Assembly (NCBI GenBank): GCA_014377915.1
Contig: JACMOT010000098.1
Location: 1-12,891, forward strand
Reading direction: 5' to 3'
Length of the DNA stretch: 12,891 bases
DNA from: Tardiphaga sp.
GTDB lineage: Bacteria > Pseudomonadota > Alphaproteobacteria > Rhizobiales > Xanthobacteraceae
Position 1 is the stretch's first letter. Each line of letters begins with the position of its first letter. The notes under the pieces were generated by a model. The model worked only from the letters and a program-made list of their open reading frames with translations. It searched no databases and had not been told where the DNA came from. The translations under genes and the position numbers were made by a program. Shown piece after piece: positions 6,733 through 12,891 of this stretch.

Positions 6733-7161
6733 GCTCGCGGGTCGAGACGGATCGTACGGAGTCGAAGTCTGTTTTTGTGCTGTTTCCGACATAGTGAGGC
6801 TGTTCTCGCTCCGCCCATCTGTCGAGATTCGATAGCTGGGGCCGCGACCCGACCGCGCGCCTGTTGATAATATGAAATTCCGATCAATTCATTGCGACTG
6901 CCGATCAGGCGCATGGCGCGCGTTGTGGATGATTCTTTTTTCCGGACAACCTGAACGATTGGCAATCTGCCGATCACGTATCTTTCGAAGTCCATTTTTA
7001 GAAATCTATTGTTCGGTGGCGAACGTAACGACCCAACCGGCTAGGCTTTCGAGCTTCGGCGATCAAAACCCCTGATGACATTTTGTTTACGAACGGCGCG
7101 ATTGAAGGTGTAACGCTGCGGCAGATTAGAACCGTTCTGCTTTGATCCCCGGATACCAACA
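6733..7161. other. Intergenic region between the MFS gene and the LuxR-type regulator
   Basis: These 429 bases hold no gene I can support: frames are short and lack coding character. The segment is more AT-rich than the surrounding genes, especially 6870-7000 and 7060-7100, as expected for a promoter region of the following regulator. Two overlapping small palindromes near 7121-7140 are listed separately. No clear terminator with a T-run follows the MFS gene. Confidence 0.5.
7121..7140. promoter_or_regulatory. Small overlapping palindromes before the LuxR-type gene
   Basis: AGAAC-C-GTTCT (7128-7138) is a perfect 5-bp inverted repeat around one base, nested within GCAGA (7121-7125) and TCTGC (7136-7140). 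The block ends 21 bases before the TTG start, a suitable place for autoregulation. Short palindromes arise by chance, so this is only a candidate. Confidence 0.3.
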
Positions 7162-8256
7162 TTGCTAGATCACGACGTTAACTTCGAAACCCTGGTCGAT
7201 GAAATCTACGAAGCGAGCGTGTTGCCTGAACGCTGGCCGAAAGTTTTTGATCAGCTCGCCAAAATTGCCGACGCCGAGGGGGCGATGATATTTTCCGTCG
7301 CGCCGGAAACGCCGCGCTGGATGGCCTCCGAATGCCTGCACGACCGGATCGACAAGTGGACCAAGAGTCCCTATGCGCAAAACAACCCGCGAAGCGCGCG
7401 TATGGTGGTTCCGAACGAGCCCCGGTTTCTGACCGACCTTGATAAGTTCACGCTGGAAGAACTCGACAAGGAAAAGTTCTATACTGATATCCTGCGGCCC
7501 GGCGGCCTGGGATGGTGTGTAGGCACCACAATCACCTGTCCGTCAGGTGATATGCTGGTTCTGTCGGCTGAAAAGGCGTTTGCCAAGGGGCCGGTTCCGC
7601 GCGAAGTCGCCGCGCAGCTCGACGAATTGCGACCGCATCTGGCGCGCGCCGGCGTGTTGTCCGGGCGGCTTGGTTTCGAACGCGCGCGCACCGCCGTCGG
7701 CACGCTGGATATGATCGGGCTTCCAGCGGCGGCCATCGACGGTGCGGGGCGCGTGATTACGGCCAATCCGTGTTTCGTCGCCAATGGTCTCGGCGTGCAT
7801 ATCGGCGCTCAGAACCAGGTCCATTTCGCTGCTCCCGCTGCGCAGACGATGTTCCTCGAAGCGGTCGCCAGGCCGTCGTCGTCGAGCAACGGGCGGTCGA
7901 TTCCGGTGGCCGGTACTGAAACGCATCCCCCGCTGATCGCCCATCTTCTTCCGATCCGGCTGGGCGGGCTGGAAGTGTTCGCCGGTGCGGTTTCGATCCT
8001 GTTTCTGACGCCGATTACCCAGCACGAGAGTCCGGCGCCGGAACTGTTACAGGCGCTGTTCGATCTGACGCCCGCGGAAGCCCGAGTTGCCAGCATGCTG
8101 ACCGAAGGCAATACGGTCGATACGATTTCCAAGCTGCAGAGCGTGAGTCTCAATACGGTTCGCACCCAGTTGAAGTCGGTCTTCGCCAAGACCGGCGTCG
8201 AGCGTCAGGTCGATCTCGTCAGCCTGCTGGGCCAGCAGCGAATGCAGCTGATTTAA
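7162..8256 (+). CDS. LuxR-type helix-turn-helix regulator with an N-terminal sensory region
   Basis: A 364-residue transcription factor. The C-terminal LuxR/GerE DNA-binding domain spans about 299-356: LTPAEARVASMLTEGNTVDTISKLQSVS, then NTVRTQLKSVFAKTGV with its recognition helix. The region 182-280 (LDMIGLPAAAIDGAGRVITANP) has the pattern of a PAS-like domain, and the first 170 residues (FETLVDEIYEASVLPERWPKV) match the start seen in many uncharacterised rhizobial LuxR proteins. There is no phospho-receiver domain and no recognisable acyl-homoserine-lactone site. TTG at 7162 is the first possible start after an in-frame stop at 7111 and has only a weak ribosome site; no nearby ATG preserves the N-terminal motif. 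It stands alone between long gaps, so its targets cannot be inferred. Family clear, signal unknown. Confidence 0.88.
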   Translation: MLDHDVNFETLVDEIYEASVLPERWPKVFDQLAKIADAEGAMIFSVAPETPRWMASECLHDRIDKWTKSPYAQNNPRSARMVVPNEPRFLTDLDKFTLEELDKEKFYTDILRPGGLGWCVGTTITCPSGDMLVLSAEKAFAKGPVPREVAAQLDELRPHLARAGVLSGRLGFERARTAVGTLDMIGLPAAAIDGAGRVITANPCFVANGLGVHIGAQNQVHFAAPAAQTMFLEAVARPSSSSNGRSIPVAGTETHPPLIAHLLPIRLGGLEVFAGAVSILFLTPITQHESPAPELLQALFDLTPAEARVASMLTEGNTVDTISKLQSVSLNTVRTQLKSVFAKTGVERQVDLVSLLGQQRMQLI

Positions 8257-8375
8257 GGTCTGCTTCAACGAGATTGAAGCGGTTTGCGATCCTGGCCCGG
8301 ACGCGGTGCGGCACTGTTGCGCCGCTCCGCCGAGCCAGAACCTTGTCGAACATCGCAGCCCGCGGTGCGCCGCGG

Positions 8376-8395
8376 GGACGCCGTGAACGGCGTCC
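8376..8395. other. GC-rich hairpin downstream of the LuxR-type gene
   Basis: GGACGCCG (8376-8383), loop TGAA and CGGCGTCC (8388-8395) make a perfect 8-bp stem. No T-run follows on the plus strand, so it is not a classical terminator, but it may still help stop or protect the regulator transcript, which ends 120 bases upstream. Confidence 0.45.
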
Positions 8396-8440
8396 GGGAC
8401 AAGATTGTTCCGAACGGAACCATGCTCTGGCAGCTGCACG

Positions 8441-8466
8441 AAAAAGGCCGGCCCGAAGGCCGGCCT
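8441..8466 (-). terminator. Rho-independent terminator for phaZ
   Basis: On the minus strand, AGGCCGGCC, the loop TTCG and GGCCGGCCT form a perfect 9-bp stem followed by a run of five T (sharing the last stem base). The RNA loop is C-UUCG-G, an exceptionally stable tetraloop. The T-run exists only in the minus direction (AAAAA at 8441-8445 on plus), so it terminates phaZ, whose stop is about 190 bases upstream. Confidence 0.85.
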
Positions 8467-8654
8467 GAGCACGAATATATCTCTTCAAAATCGAGCAGTC
8501 GTCAATACATGGTCCGCCGAGGCGGTAATTGGAGCGTCGACCGACTGAAAATGCAGTCCGTAAACAATTCCCCCGGTATTGATGTACGTGAACCTGCTCG
8601 ATCTCGCCTCACCCATTCAGGTGACGCGAAGTGGTATTTATCTACAACTTTTGG

Positions 8655-9878
8655 CTATGAGTTGACATGGACGAAGTCGCGCAGCAACGGATAGATCTCG
8701 TTGTTCCACCGCCGTCCGCTGAACACGCCATAATGGCCGACGCCGGCCTGCATGTGATGCACCTTGCGGTATGCACGCACTCCTGTGCACAGATCCTGCG
8801 CGGCCAGCGTCTGGCCGATCGAACAGATGTCGTCCTTCTCGCCCTCGACCGTCATCAGGCCCATGCGCTTGATCGATCCCGGATTTACCGGGCGGCCCTG
8901 ATAGGTCAGCTTGCCCCGCGGCAGCAGATGCTCCTGGAACACGTCGCGAATGGTCTCGATGTAGAACTCCGCGGGCAGGTCCATCACGGCGAAGTATTCG
9001 TCGTAGAAGGTCTTGATGACATCAGCCTTCTCGGTCTCGCCCTTGGCCAGATGGTCGGCGAGATCGACGTGCGACTTGATGTGGCGTTCAAGGTTCATCG
9101 AGACGAAGGCGGTGAGCTGGATGAAGCCGGGATAGACCTGTCGAAACGCGCCCTTGCACTGGAACGGTACGTAATTGATGAGGTTTTCCTCGAACCATTT
9201 GAGCGGCTTGCTCTTGGCGAAGTCATTAACCTTGGTCGGCTGGATCCTTGTATCGATCGGGCCGGCCATCAGGGTGAGGCTGGCCGGCCGTGCCGGGTGC
9301 TCGTCTTCCGACATGATGGCGGCGGCGGCGAGCGCGGAGACCGAGGGTTGGCAAATCGCCACCATGTGCGCGCGTGGCCCGAGCTCGTTCATGAAGGTGA
9401 TGAGGTGCTCGGTATATTCGTCGAGGCCGAATTTGCCCTGGTCGAGCGGGATGTCCCGCGGATTGTGCCAGTCGGTGATATAGACGTCGTGATCCTGCAG
9501 CAGCGTCTTCACGGTGCCGCGCAGCAGCGTCGCAAAATGGCCCGACATCGGCGCGACCAACAGCATCTTCGGCTGCGGCGGTGAATTCTCCTTCTTGAAG
9601 TGCAGCAGCGAACCGAACGGGGTCGAGAATACCACCTCTTCGGTAATGTTCATGTCGCTGTTGCCGACCATCACCTTGCCAATGGCGAATTCGGGCCGCT
9701 TGTAGGTCAGCGCCGTCCGCGAGATCAGCTCTAGCGCGGATGCCAGTCGGCCAAACATCTTCGCGGACGTGCCGGCTGGCACCATGTTAAGGTATTTCAG
9801 AGCAGAGGCCGCTCCGCTGCGCCAAGGCGCCGTCAGGTCCATATGGTTCTGGTAGGCCTGATACATCATCGACATCAT
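8655..9878 (-). CDS. phaZ: Intracellular polyhydroxyalkanoate (PHB) depolymerase
   Basis: A 407-residue enzyme that mobilises stored poly-3-hydroxybutyrate granules in the cytoplasm. It matches the Ralstonia PhaZ1-type intracellular depolymerases throughout: MMYQAYQNHMDL at the start, PFGSLLHFKKE, LLVAPMSGHFATLLRGTV and VYITDWHNPRDIPL. Instead of a lipase-box serine it has the family's cysteine in ICQPS (Cys176). Asp349 or Asp350 (EKDDICSIGQT) and His382 (GVGHYGVFSGRRW) complete the triad. There is no signal peptide, as expected. I chose the ATG at 9878, preceded by AGGGAAG at good spacing; a frame extension to 9929 adds 17 residues without family character. The gene is divergent from the GST-like gene and ends in a strong terminator. 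A TGC/GCA palindrome 16-28 bases upstream may be an operator. Confidence 0.95.
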   Translation of the reverse strand: MMSMMYQAYQNHMDLTAPWRSGAASALKYLNMVPAGTSAKMFGRLASALELISRTALTYKRPEFAIGKVMVGNSDMNITEEVVFSTPFGSLLHFKKENSPPQPKMLLVAPMSGHFATLLRGTVKTLLQDHDVYITDWHNPRDIPLDQGKFGLDEYTEHLITFMNELGPRAHMVAICQPSVSALAAAAIMSEDEHPARPASLTLMAGPIDTRIQPTKVNDFAKSKPLKWFEENLINYVPFQCKGAFRQVYPGFIQLTAFVSMNLERHIKSHVDLADHLAKGETEKADVIKTFYDEYFAVMDLPAEFYIETIRDVFQEHLLPRGKLTYQGRPVNPGSIKRMGLMTVEGEKDDICSIGQTLAAQDLCTGVRAYRKVHHMQAGVGHYGVFSGRRWNNEIYPLLRDFVHVNS

Positions 9879-9893
9879 GCGTTCTTCCCTGCG

Positions 9894-9906
9894 TTGCATC
9901 ATGCAA
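9894..9906. promoter_or_regulatory. Perfect 13-bp palindrome upstream of phaZ, candidate PhaR-type operator
   Basis: TTGCAT-C-ATGCAA is perfectly symmetrical around 9900 and lies just upstream of the phaZ ribosome site. PhaR repressors of alphaproteobacterial PHA regulons recognise TGC...GCA-type palindromes, so the site suits regulation by polymer state. The assignment rests on motif style and position only. A possible -35 (TTGACT, minus strand, about 9925-9930) lies upstream, placing the site near the -10. Confidence 0.45.
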
Positions 9907-10067
9907 TATCGAAGCCACGCCAGAGTCAAATGATCTGCGAAACGAACACTTCAAACTGGCACATGGTTTGCTGAATAAGTTAACTACAGCGCAGGCAATG
10001 AGCAGTCATCGACAACCGGCCGTCGATAGCCGTGTGGCGTTTCGGGCCGGGCGTAGGGGAGAAAGCC

Positions 10068-10721
10068 GTGGCGAAGGCAACACTGACACTGAGCAGCAAG
10101 AACTATTCGTCGTGGTCGCTGCGGGGTTGGCTGCTGACCAAATTCTCCGGACTGGAGTTTGACGAGATCATTACCTCGCCAGACGACGCTTCCGCCAAGG
10201 CGGAAATCCTGTTGCTGTCGTCATCGATCCTGGTGCCCTGTCTGCGCCACGAGGGCGCGGTAGTCTGGGATACGCTGGCCATCGGCGAGTATCTCAATGA
10301 GGTGATGCCGGAAGCGGGGCTGCTGCCATCGGACCGGGTCCTGCGCGCGCATTGCCGCTCGATATCCGGTGAAATCCACTCCGGATTCACGACGTTGCGG
10401 GCGTCGTTGCCCGTCAACATCAAGGGGCATTTCCCGAATTTCAAGGTCTGGTCGCGGGCGCAGTCGGACATTGATCGCATCTGTACGATCTGGCGTGAAT
10501 GCCTGACCAGATCCGGCGGGCCGTTCCTGTTCGGCCAGCGCAGCATAGCCGATGCGATGTACGCGCCGGTGGTGACGCGCTTCATGACCTATGATGTGAA
10601 ACTCGACCATCAGCTCGCCGCCTACGCCGCCATGGTGATGGCGCTGCCGGAAATGCAGGAATGGATCGCCGCGGCCCAGGAAGAACACGAGGATATCGAA
10701 GAACTCGAAGTGGAGTACTGA
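10068..10721 (+). CDS. Glutathione S-transferase family protein
   Basis: A 217-residue cytosolic protein with the two-domain GST fold. The N-terminal thioredoxin-like domain opens ATLTLSSKNYSSWSLRGWLL, where one of Ser14/Ser15 is the probable glutathione-activating residue; ILVPCL holds the cis-proline (Pro57), and DTLAIGEYLNE (68-78) is the glutathione-binding segment. The helical C-terminal domain contains the capping box SIADAMYAP (159-167). The tail is strongly acidic (EEHEDIEELEVEY). I chose GTG 10068, preceded by GGGGAG (10056-10061); an upstream extension to 10032 lacks family character. It faces away from phaZ across a shared promoter region of 189 bases. The substrate cannot be predicted: detoxification or an isomerase role are both possible. 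Confidence 0.9.
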   Translation: MAKATLTLSSKNYSSWSLRGWLLTKFSGLEFDEIITSPDDASAKAEILLLSSSILVPCLRHEGAVVWDTLAIGEYLNEVMPEAGLLPSDRVLRAHCRSISGEIHSGFTTLRASLPVNIKGHFPNFKVWSRAQSDIDRICTIWRECLTRSGGPFLFGQRSIADAMYAPVVTRFMTYDVKLDHQLAAYAAMVMALPEMQEWIAAAQEEHEDIEELEVEY

Positions 10722-10731
10722 GGGCTAGCCA

Positions 10732-10766
10732 CGCGAAATCCGCAAGTCTGGAATCTGCGGATCGCG
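10732..10766. other. Stem-loop after the GST-like gene
   Basis: ATCCGCA (10738-10744) pairs with TGCGGAT (10756-10762) across an 11-base loop, and outer CGCG/CGCG (10732-10735 with 10763-10766) extends the stem across a two-base bulge. It begins 11 bases after the GST stop and probably marks the transcript's 3' end. No T-run follows, so factor-independent termination is uncertain. Confidence 0.45.
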
Positions 10767-11011
10767 GAAGTTGGATTTGTTAGTACACATTCAATCCCGC
10801 GACCGGTTCGGCTCAGGAAACGAGCAGCCACTGCTCAACTCCTACCCAATGTCGGTCATGAGTAGCGACCGCTGATATCCACCCGTCGCCAAAAACTGCG
10901 TTAATTCCGAGACTTTGGTATCAAGCGACGTCCGACGCGGCTGGCGTGAAATTCGCATGGTGCATTGCAGAAGCAACTGCGCCGAGCGCCCCGCTTGGAT
11001 TGGAGGATGCC

Positions 11012-12148
11012 ATGAATGTGCATGCCACGGTCGATCTGAAACGGTCCGGTCTGACCCGCCCGAACGGCGCCCCACTCCGCCTCAACCATCAGGATTTCAT
11101 TGCCATCGATCGCGACCGTGACGCGACCTATGAAGCGACCTATCGCCCGCAGGCGCTCTATAATCGGGCCAGTGAAGGATTTCACGCCAACAACGAAACC
11201 TTCCTCCTGCACGAGGTGGCAACCAATCTGCCGATCTATCGCGAGGATACCGGTCCGACCGACTTCCACCTTCATTTGCCGCCGGGTGGCTTCCAGCTCG
11301 TGCTGGTCACCTCGGGCATGTTCACCTTCGATTATGATGGCCGCTTCTACAATGTCGGCCCCGGCGCGGTGATGCTGCAAAGCGCGATCGTGCATCGCCA
11401 ATTATTCTACACCTGGTCGGGTCTGCCCACCGGGGAAAATCTCAAGACGCCGCAGACGGTGGTGCCGGATGCGATGTCGATGGGCTATTCGGGCAAGTTT
11501 CTGGAAGCCTTCGTGACCGATCCGACCACCTTCCCGAACCCGACCATCGTCGGTCCCGAGCAGATCGACGAGGCCGAAACGCCGCGCGTCGCCTGGACCC
11601 ATTCGCTGCATGATCGCCCGGCGGATGCGGGGTTCTGGCTGCAGGATCCGCTGGCGCTGGAGGCGCTGTTCAGGCCGCTGGCCGGCGGTCTCATCCAGTC
11701 GGCCTCGCCGGTCTATGTGCGGGATATCGGTATCGAGATCCCGAGCGGCCATCTGGTCACCGGCCATATCATCGCCACCGACCCGCGCGGTCACTCGCTG
11801 CTGCCGAAGGGGACGGCGGCGGTTGATGCGGCTTCGTTCGCCAAAGGCGAGGTGGTCATCTATCGCGTGATCCGCGGTACCGCGGAGTTTACGGACAGCG
11901 CGGGCAAGAGCTTTGAACTCGCGGCTGGCGATGTTGTCACGGCGGGCAAGACCTCGACCACCCTGGTCGGAATTGGCGAAAACACCCAGGTGCTCCGGCT
12001 CGGTCTGCTCAAGGGCATGGAGCAGCTGCGCAGCTGGACGCCGACACAGCGTGACGAGATTGATGGGCTGGCGGCCAGGATCATCACCCAGACGGATGTT
12101 CGCCCGCTGCGTACCGAGGGCAAGCCGGTCGGGTATCTATACGCGTAA
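11012..12148 (+). CDS. Two-domain cupin protein of unknown function
   Basis: A 378-residue bicupin. The first cupin (about 84-132) has HLH (His86, His88) in TDFHLHLPPGGFQLVLVTSG and a later His128 in GPGAVMLQSAIVHRQ, a plausible three-histidine metal site. The glutamate usual in cupin motif 1 is absent; Gln95 is the nearest polar residue but is not at the usual spacing. The second domain (from about 288, GEVVIYRVIRGTAEFTDSAGKSFELAAGDVV) keeps the barrel pattern but shows no metal histidines. Bicupins include dioxygenases, decarboxylases and sugar isomerases, so I assign no reaction. ATG 11012 follows GGAGGA (11002-11007); a start at 10946 would add 22 residues that lie across this ribosome site. 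It has its own 290-base upstream region and stands alone, convergent with the small gene at 12461-12670. Confidence 0.85.
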   Translation: MNVHATVDLKRSGLTRPNGAPLRLNHQDFIAIDRDRDATYEATYRPQALYNRASEGFHANNETFLLHEVATNLPIYREDTGPTDFHLHLPPGGFQLVLVTSGMFTFDYDGRFYNVGPGAVMLQSAIVHRQLFYTWSGLPTGENLKTPQTVVPDAMSMGYSGKFLEAFVTDPTTFPNPTIVGPEQIDEAETPRVAWTHSLHDRPADAGFWLQDPLALEALFRPLAGGLIQSASPVYVRDIGIEIPSGHLVTGHIIATDPRGHSLLPKGTAAVDAASFAKGEVVIYRVIRGTAEFTDSAGKSFELAAGDVVTAGKTSTTLVGIGENTQVLRLGLLKGMEQLRSWTPTQRDEIDGLAARIITQTDVRPLRTEGKPVGYLYA

Positions 12149-12460
12149 AATCCCGCCTGCCGCCCGCGGGGGGGGCCCTCGATGCGACCTGGCAGCCGCC
12201 GCCACGGTCCGCGCTGATTTGGAGAAAACGGCGCGTGGAGCCGCCGAACGTTAACGCGTCTCGGCCGATGATCCCATTCATTGATGTTGTTGTCCTGCAT
12301 CTGGTTCGGGTTGGCCGTCCGGCTTCCAGATGTGGCGCTAGGCCGGTTCGTGCGAATCAGAATCGCCGATTCGGGCGCGATTCGTTCCGCGCGCGTTCCA
12401 AACCTTAACGCGGCGCCCGACCGCGTCGCGATTTGACACAGTGGATGCGTGTGGCGTCGC
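12149..12460. other. Convergent intergenic region with a GANTC cluster
   Basis: A 312-base gap between the 3' ends of the cupin gene and a small minus-strand gene. It has an 8-G run (12168-12175) soon after the cupin stop and a dense group of GANTC sites (12354-12383, listed separately). I see no credible gene or terminator with a T-run. A broken gene here is possible, but the short frames resemble nothing I know. Confidence 0.5.
12354..12383. other. Cluster of four GANTC (CcrM-type methylation) sites
   Basis: GAATC at 12354 and 12360 and GATTC at 12368 and 12379 give four GANTC sites in 30 bp; elsewhere in the window they occur roughly once per several hundred bases. The middle two form a perfect GAATCG-C-CGATTC palindrome (12360-12372). 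GANTC is the target of the cell-cycle methyltransferase CcrM in alphaproteobacteria. The motif count is seen directly; any regulatory role is inference. Confidence 0.6.
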
Positions 12461-12670
12461 CTAACTGAACCGCGGCAGACGCCAGCCCACCACATTGGCC
12501 GCCACCTCGCTGCCGGATTCCGCGTTGCGCCAGGTGCCATCAATGAAGTTGCAGGGAAACGGAAGCTGGTAGGTACCGCTGTGATCCTCGCACAGCACCT
12601 GCACCGCCTGCTGCGGTGTAGGTTCGCCCTGGCCGTTAAACTCGGCCAATCGTCGTTCGCGTGTTGCCAT
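12461..12670 (-). CDS. Small hypothetical protein, 69 residues
   Basis: I do not recognise a named family. The 69-residue product reads MATRERRLAEFNGQGEPTPQ, then VQVLCEDHSGTYQLPFPCNF and a tail ending VVGWRLPRFS. It has two cysteines (Cys27, Cys40), no signal peptide and no membrane segment; the N-terminal 12 residues are charged. It looks real because the ATG at 12670 has a GGAG (minus strand, 12680-12683) nine bases before it, and the alternation of polar and aromatic residues suggests a small folded domain. Similar short proteins of unknown function are common in Bradyrhizobium-type genomes (from memory, not searched). It is divergent from the exported-protein gene beginning at 12791 and convergent with the cupin gene. 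Confidence 0.65.
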   Translation of the reverse strand: MATRERRLAEFNGQGEPTPQQAVQVLCEDHSGTYQLPFPCNFIDGTWRNAESGSEVAANVVGWRLPRFS

Positions 12671-12790
12671 ATGGGCGTACTCCAAAAGCCATAACCGCCC
12701 TCGGTGATAATAGTTCCCCTCGGCGACTGTTGACAGCGGCGTCGTCTGGCGTTCTGGCTGTCTCCGATATTCACCAATAACGAGGTATCG

Positions 12791-12891
12791 ATGCGCGGCC
12801 GGGTCCTGGCGATAACGCTACTGACGGTGATGGGCGGCTCGCCGGCAATGGCGCAGGATGTGCCGGGGATAGAGATCTGCACCGTCGAAAA
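12791..12891 (+). CDS. Small exported protein, N-terminal fragment (cut by right edge)
   Basis: Thirty-three complete codons from ATG 12791 run into the right edge. The start is a classical Sec signal peptide: MRGR, a hydrophobic core AITLLTVMGG, then SPAMAQ with cleavage expected after AMA (19-21). The mature part begins QDVPGIEICTVE, which I recall as the start of an uncharacterised small periplasmic protein seen in Bradyrhizobium relatives, with no assigned function. A GAGG at 12782-12785 lies five bases before the ATG. The promoter must lie in the 120 bases shared with the divergent small gene. Confidence 0.7.
   Translation, partial: MRGRVLAITLLTVMGGSPAMAQDVPGIEICTVE

Larger units (their letters stand above)
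8257..8654. other. Convergent intergenic region between the LuxR-type gene and phaZ
   Basis: This 398-base gap lies between the 3' ends of two converging genes. It contains a GC-rich hairpin (8376-8395), a GTTCCG-AA-CGGAAC palindrome (8407-8420) and a minus-strand Rho-independent terminator (8441-8466). I see no supported gene; open frames here have no family-like composition. The phaZ message would carry a 3' untranslated tail of about 190 bases up to the terminator. Confidence 0.55.

Noticed and set aside
8477..8509. A possible minus-strand sigma-70 promoter (TTGACG with an AGATAT-like -10) near 8477-8509
   Set aside because: It would start transcription almost at the terminator hairpin, leaving no room for a product.
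8284..8694. A 136-codon plus-strand frame between the LuxR-type gene and phaZ
   Set aside because: It runs through three palindromes including the phaZ terminator, lacks a good ribosome site and resembles no protein family.
8667..9584. A 305-codon plus-strand frame opposite phaZ
   Set aside because: Antisense shadow of a gene with clear catalytic residues; its composition is typical of reverse-frame GC-rich translation.
12168..12175. A run of eight G residues as a possible phase-variation tract
   Set aside because: It lies 20 bases after the cupin stop, outside any reading frame or promoter spacing I can identify, so slippage would have no obvious effect.
11860..12882. A 340-codon minus-strand frame at the right end
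   Set aside because: It crosses the end of the cupin gene, the intergenic gap and two small genes. It has no recognisable domain and does not keep coding character across the gap.
1..12891. Search for CRISPR arrays, tRNA or rRNA genes, transposases, phage genes, toxin-antitoxin pairs and defence systems
   Set aside because: No spaced direct repeats, no tRNA-like cloverleaf and no protein with such signatures was seen on either strand.

Overview
The window looks like chromosomal DNA of an alphaproteobacterium of the Bradyrhizobium/Rhodopseudomonas group (Nitrobacteraceae). This is inferred from high-GC codon use, GTG and TTG starts, two kinds of REP-like palindrome resembling those common in Bradyrhizobium genomes, and the gene set: aromatic-acid metabolism, a LivK-type binding protein and an intracellular PHB depolymerase. 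I see no phage, transposase, CRISPR array, tRNA or rRNA.

Region 1 (1-5482) is the most coherent part. On the minus strand lie a periplasmic binding protein (245-1417) and the first 20 codons of a LivH-type permease (1-60), separated by a pair of REP-like hairpins. On the plus strand, divergent from the binding protein, are a MarR-type regulator (1737-2255), a kynurenine-formamidase-like hydrolase overlapping it by four bases (2252-3070), an aryl-CoA ligase of the benzoate/2-aminobenzoate type (3221-4888) and a Rid-family protein (4920-5375). A strong 27-bp imperfect palindrome lies before the ligase. A related but degenerate sequence lies in the divergent region before the regulator. I read this as a regulated uptake and activation module for an aromatic acid, with anthranilate (2-aminobenzoate) the best guess: import by the ABC system, deformylation of an N-formyl precursor, CoA activation, and handling of an enamine/imine intermediate by an unusual Rid protein that lacks the canonical arginine. 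The substrate is an inference, and no ring-attacking enzyme is inside the window.

Region 2 (5485-8654) holds an MFS transporter (5560-6732), placed after a 98-bp composite inverted repeat, and an orphan LuxR-type regulator with a TTG start (7162-8256). Two gene-poor stretches flank the regulator. The second contains a minus-strand Rho-independent terminator that serves the next gene.

Region 3 (8655-10766) contains phaZ, an intracellular polyhydroxyalkanoate depolymerase with a Cys-Asp-His triad (minus strand), divergent from a glutathione S-transferase-like gene. A perfect 13-bp TGC/GCA palindrome just upstream of phaZ may be an operator of the PHA regulon.

Region 4 (10767-12891) has a two-cupin protein of unknown function, a 312-bp convergent gap with four GANTC (CcrM-type) sites packed into 30 bp, a 69-residue hypothetical protein on the minus strand, and the start of a small exported protein cut by the right edge.
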